From the NCBI GenBank assembly GCA_964539665.1, contig CAZIKB010000003.1:62001-126000 (forward strand): DNA of 64,000 nucleotides, written 5' to 3'. Each line of letters begins with the position of its first letter. Positions within the stretch are counted from its first letter, which is position 1. Positions 63,908 to 64,000 of this stretch are shown here, in pieces. The notes beneath the pieces were generated by a model. It searched no databases and was not told the DNA's origin. It saw only the letters and a list, made by a program, of their open reading frames with translations. This DNA comes from CAZIKB01 sp964539665 (GTDB lineage: Bacteria; Zhuqueibacterota; Zhuqueibacteria; Oceanimicrobiales; Oceanimicrobiaceae). Made by a program: the position numbers and the translations under genes.

Positions 63908-64000
63908 ATTTGCAGGCAAAATCTTTTTTGAATGTAATATTTTTAATTGGTCAGAATAATTTCAATTGTTTAAATGACTCAATGAAATTTTCTAATTTTG

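Noticed and set aside
1..64000. tRNA, rRNA and CRISPR arrays
   Set aside because: No cloverleaf-like, rRNA-like or regularly spaced repeat-spacer pattern was noticed by eye in the gaps; a dedicated scan was not possible.

Overview
This window looks like one very large cell-surface polysaccharide locus from an AT-rich Gram-negative bacterium. All genes that I can support, about 45, lie on the + strand. The features suggesting a Gram-negative host are two Wzx-type flippases, an O-antigen ligase/polymerase-like protein, several GT-C (GT39-like) membrane glycosyltransferases, probable sigma-54 promoters, and a FemAB-like protein next to a polysaccharide deacetylase. The frequent TTG starts, the golvesin-type domain, the SxtI/J/K carbamoylation set and the many alkaline-phosphatase-superfamily enzymes remind me of FCB-group or related environmental phyla, but nothing here fixes the taxonomy. 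I see no rRNA, tRNA, CRISPR array or intact mobile element.

Layout. (1) 3-1115 is the C-terminal part of a GlpD-like FAD dehydrogenase. (2) 1164-14889 holds sugar-nucleotide epimerases, a UPF0104/LPG-synthase-like membrane protein, a hexapeptide acyltransferase, an asparagine-synthase-like amidotransferase with a decayed glutaminase site, a YdjM-like membrane hydrolase, several GT2/GT4 glycosyltransferases and a 714-residue epimerase-Gfo/Idh/MocA fusion. (3) 15248-26288 holds a flippase, a GT39-like protein, a GT4, and then carA-carB-carbamoyltransferase-SxtJ-SxtK in a tight run. The last gene encodes only 52 residues. This looks like a self-contained O-carbamoylation cassette with its own carbamoyl phosphate supply. 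(4) 26442-27689 is a GT4, followed by about 1.15 kb without genes. (5) 28847-45753 holds a GT39-like protein, an O-antigen ligase-like protein, a second carbamoyltransferase, a second flippase, three sulfatase-fold proteins with Thr at the nucleophile site (one frameshifted in a G tract), a secreted golvesin-domain glycosidase-like protein, a GT4 and a membrane-anchored GH39-like protein.

(6) 46352-58743 is the most unusual part. A probable sigma-54 promoter precedes a run of a DUF2061 protein, two AP-superfamily phosphodiesterase-like proteins, a 63-residue ribbon-helix-helix-like protein, an unknown membrane protein, a methyltransferase, an ATP sulfurylase fused to an AP-superfamily domain, APS kinase (CysC), another AP-superfamily enzyme and a GT4. 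It ends at hairpin terminators. Sat plus CysC would make PAPS beside four AP-fold domains, and no recognisable sulfotransferase is present. Six otherwise unrelated proteins in regions 5 and 6 end in the same short C-terminal tail, R/K-L-x-x-L-G-Y-[LIV], which suggests a shared docking or localisation signal.

(7) 59337-63907, behind a second probable sigma-54 promoter, carries a GT2/DUF2304 pair, a FemAB-like protein, a polysaccharide deacetylase and a third GT-C protein. Together the locus would assemble a glycan on a lipid carrier, export and polymerise it, and decorate it by acylation, carbamoylation and possibly sulfation or phosphoester chemistry.
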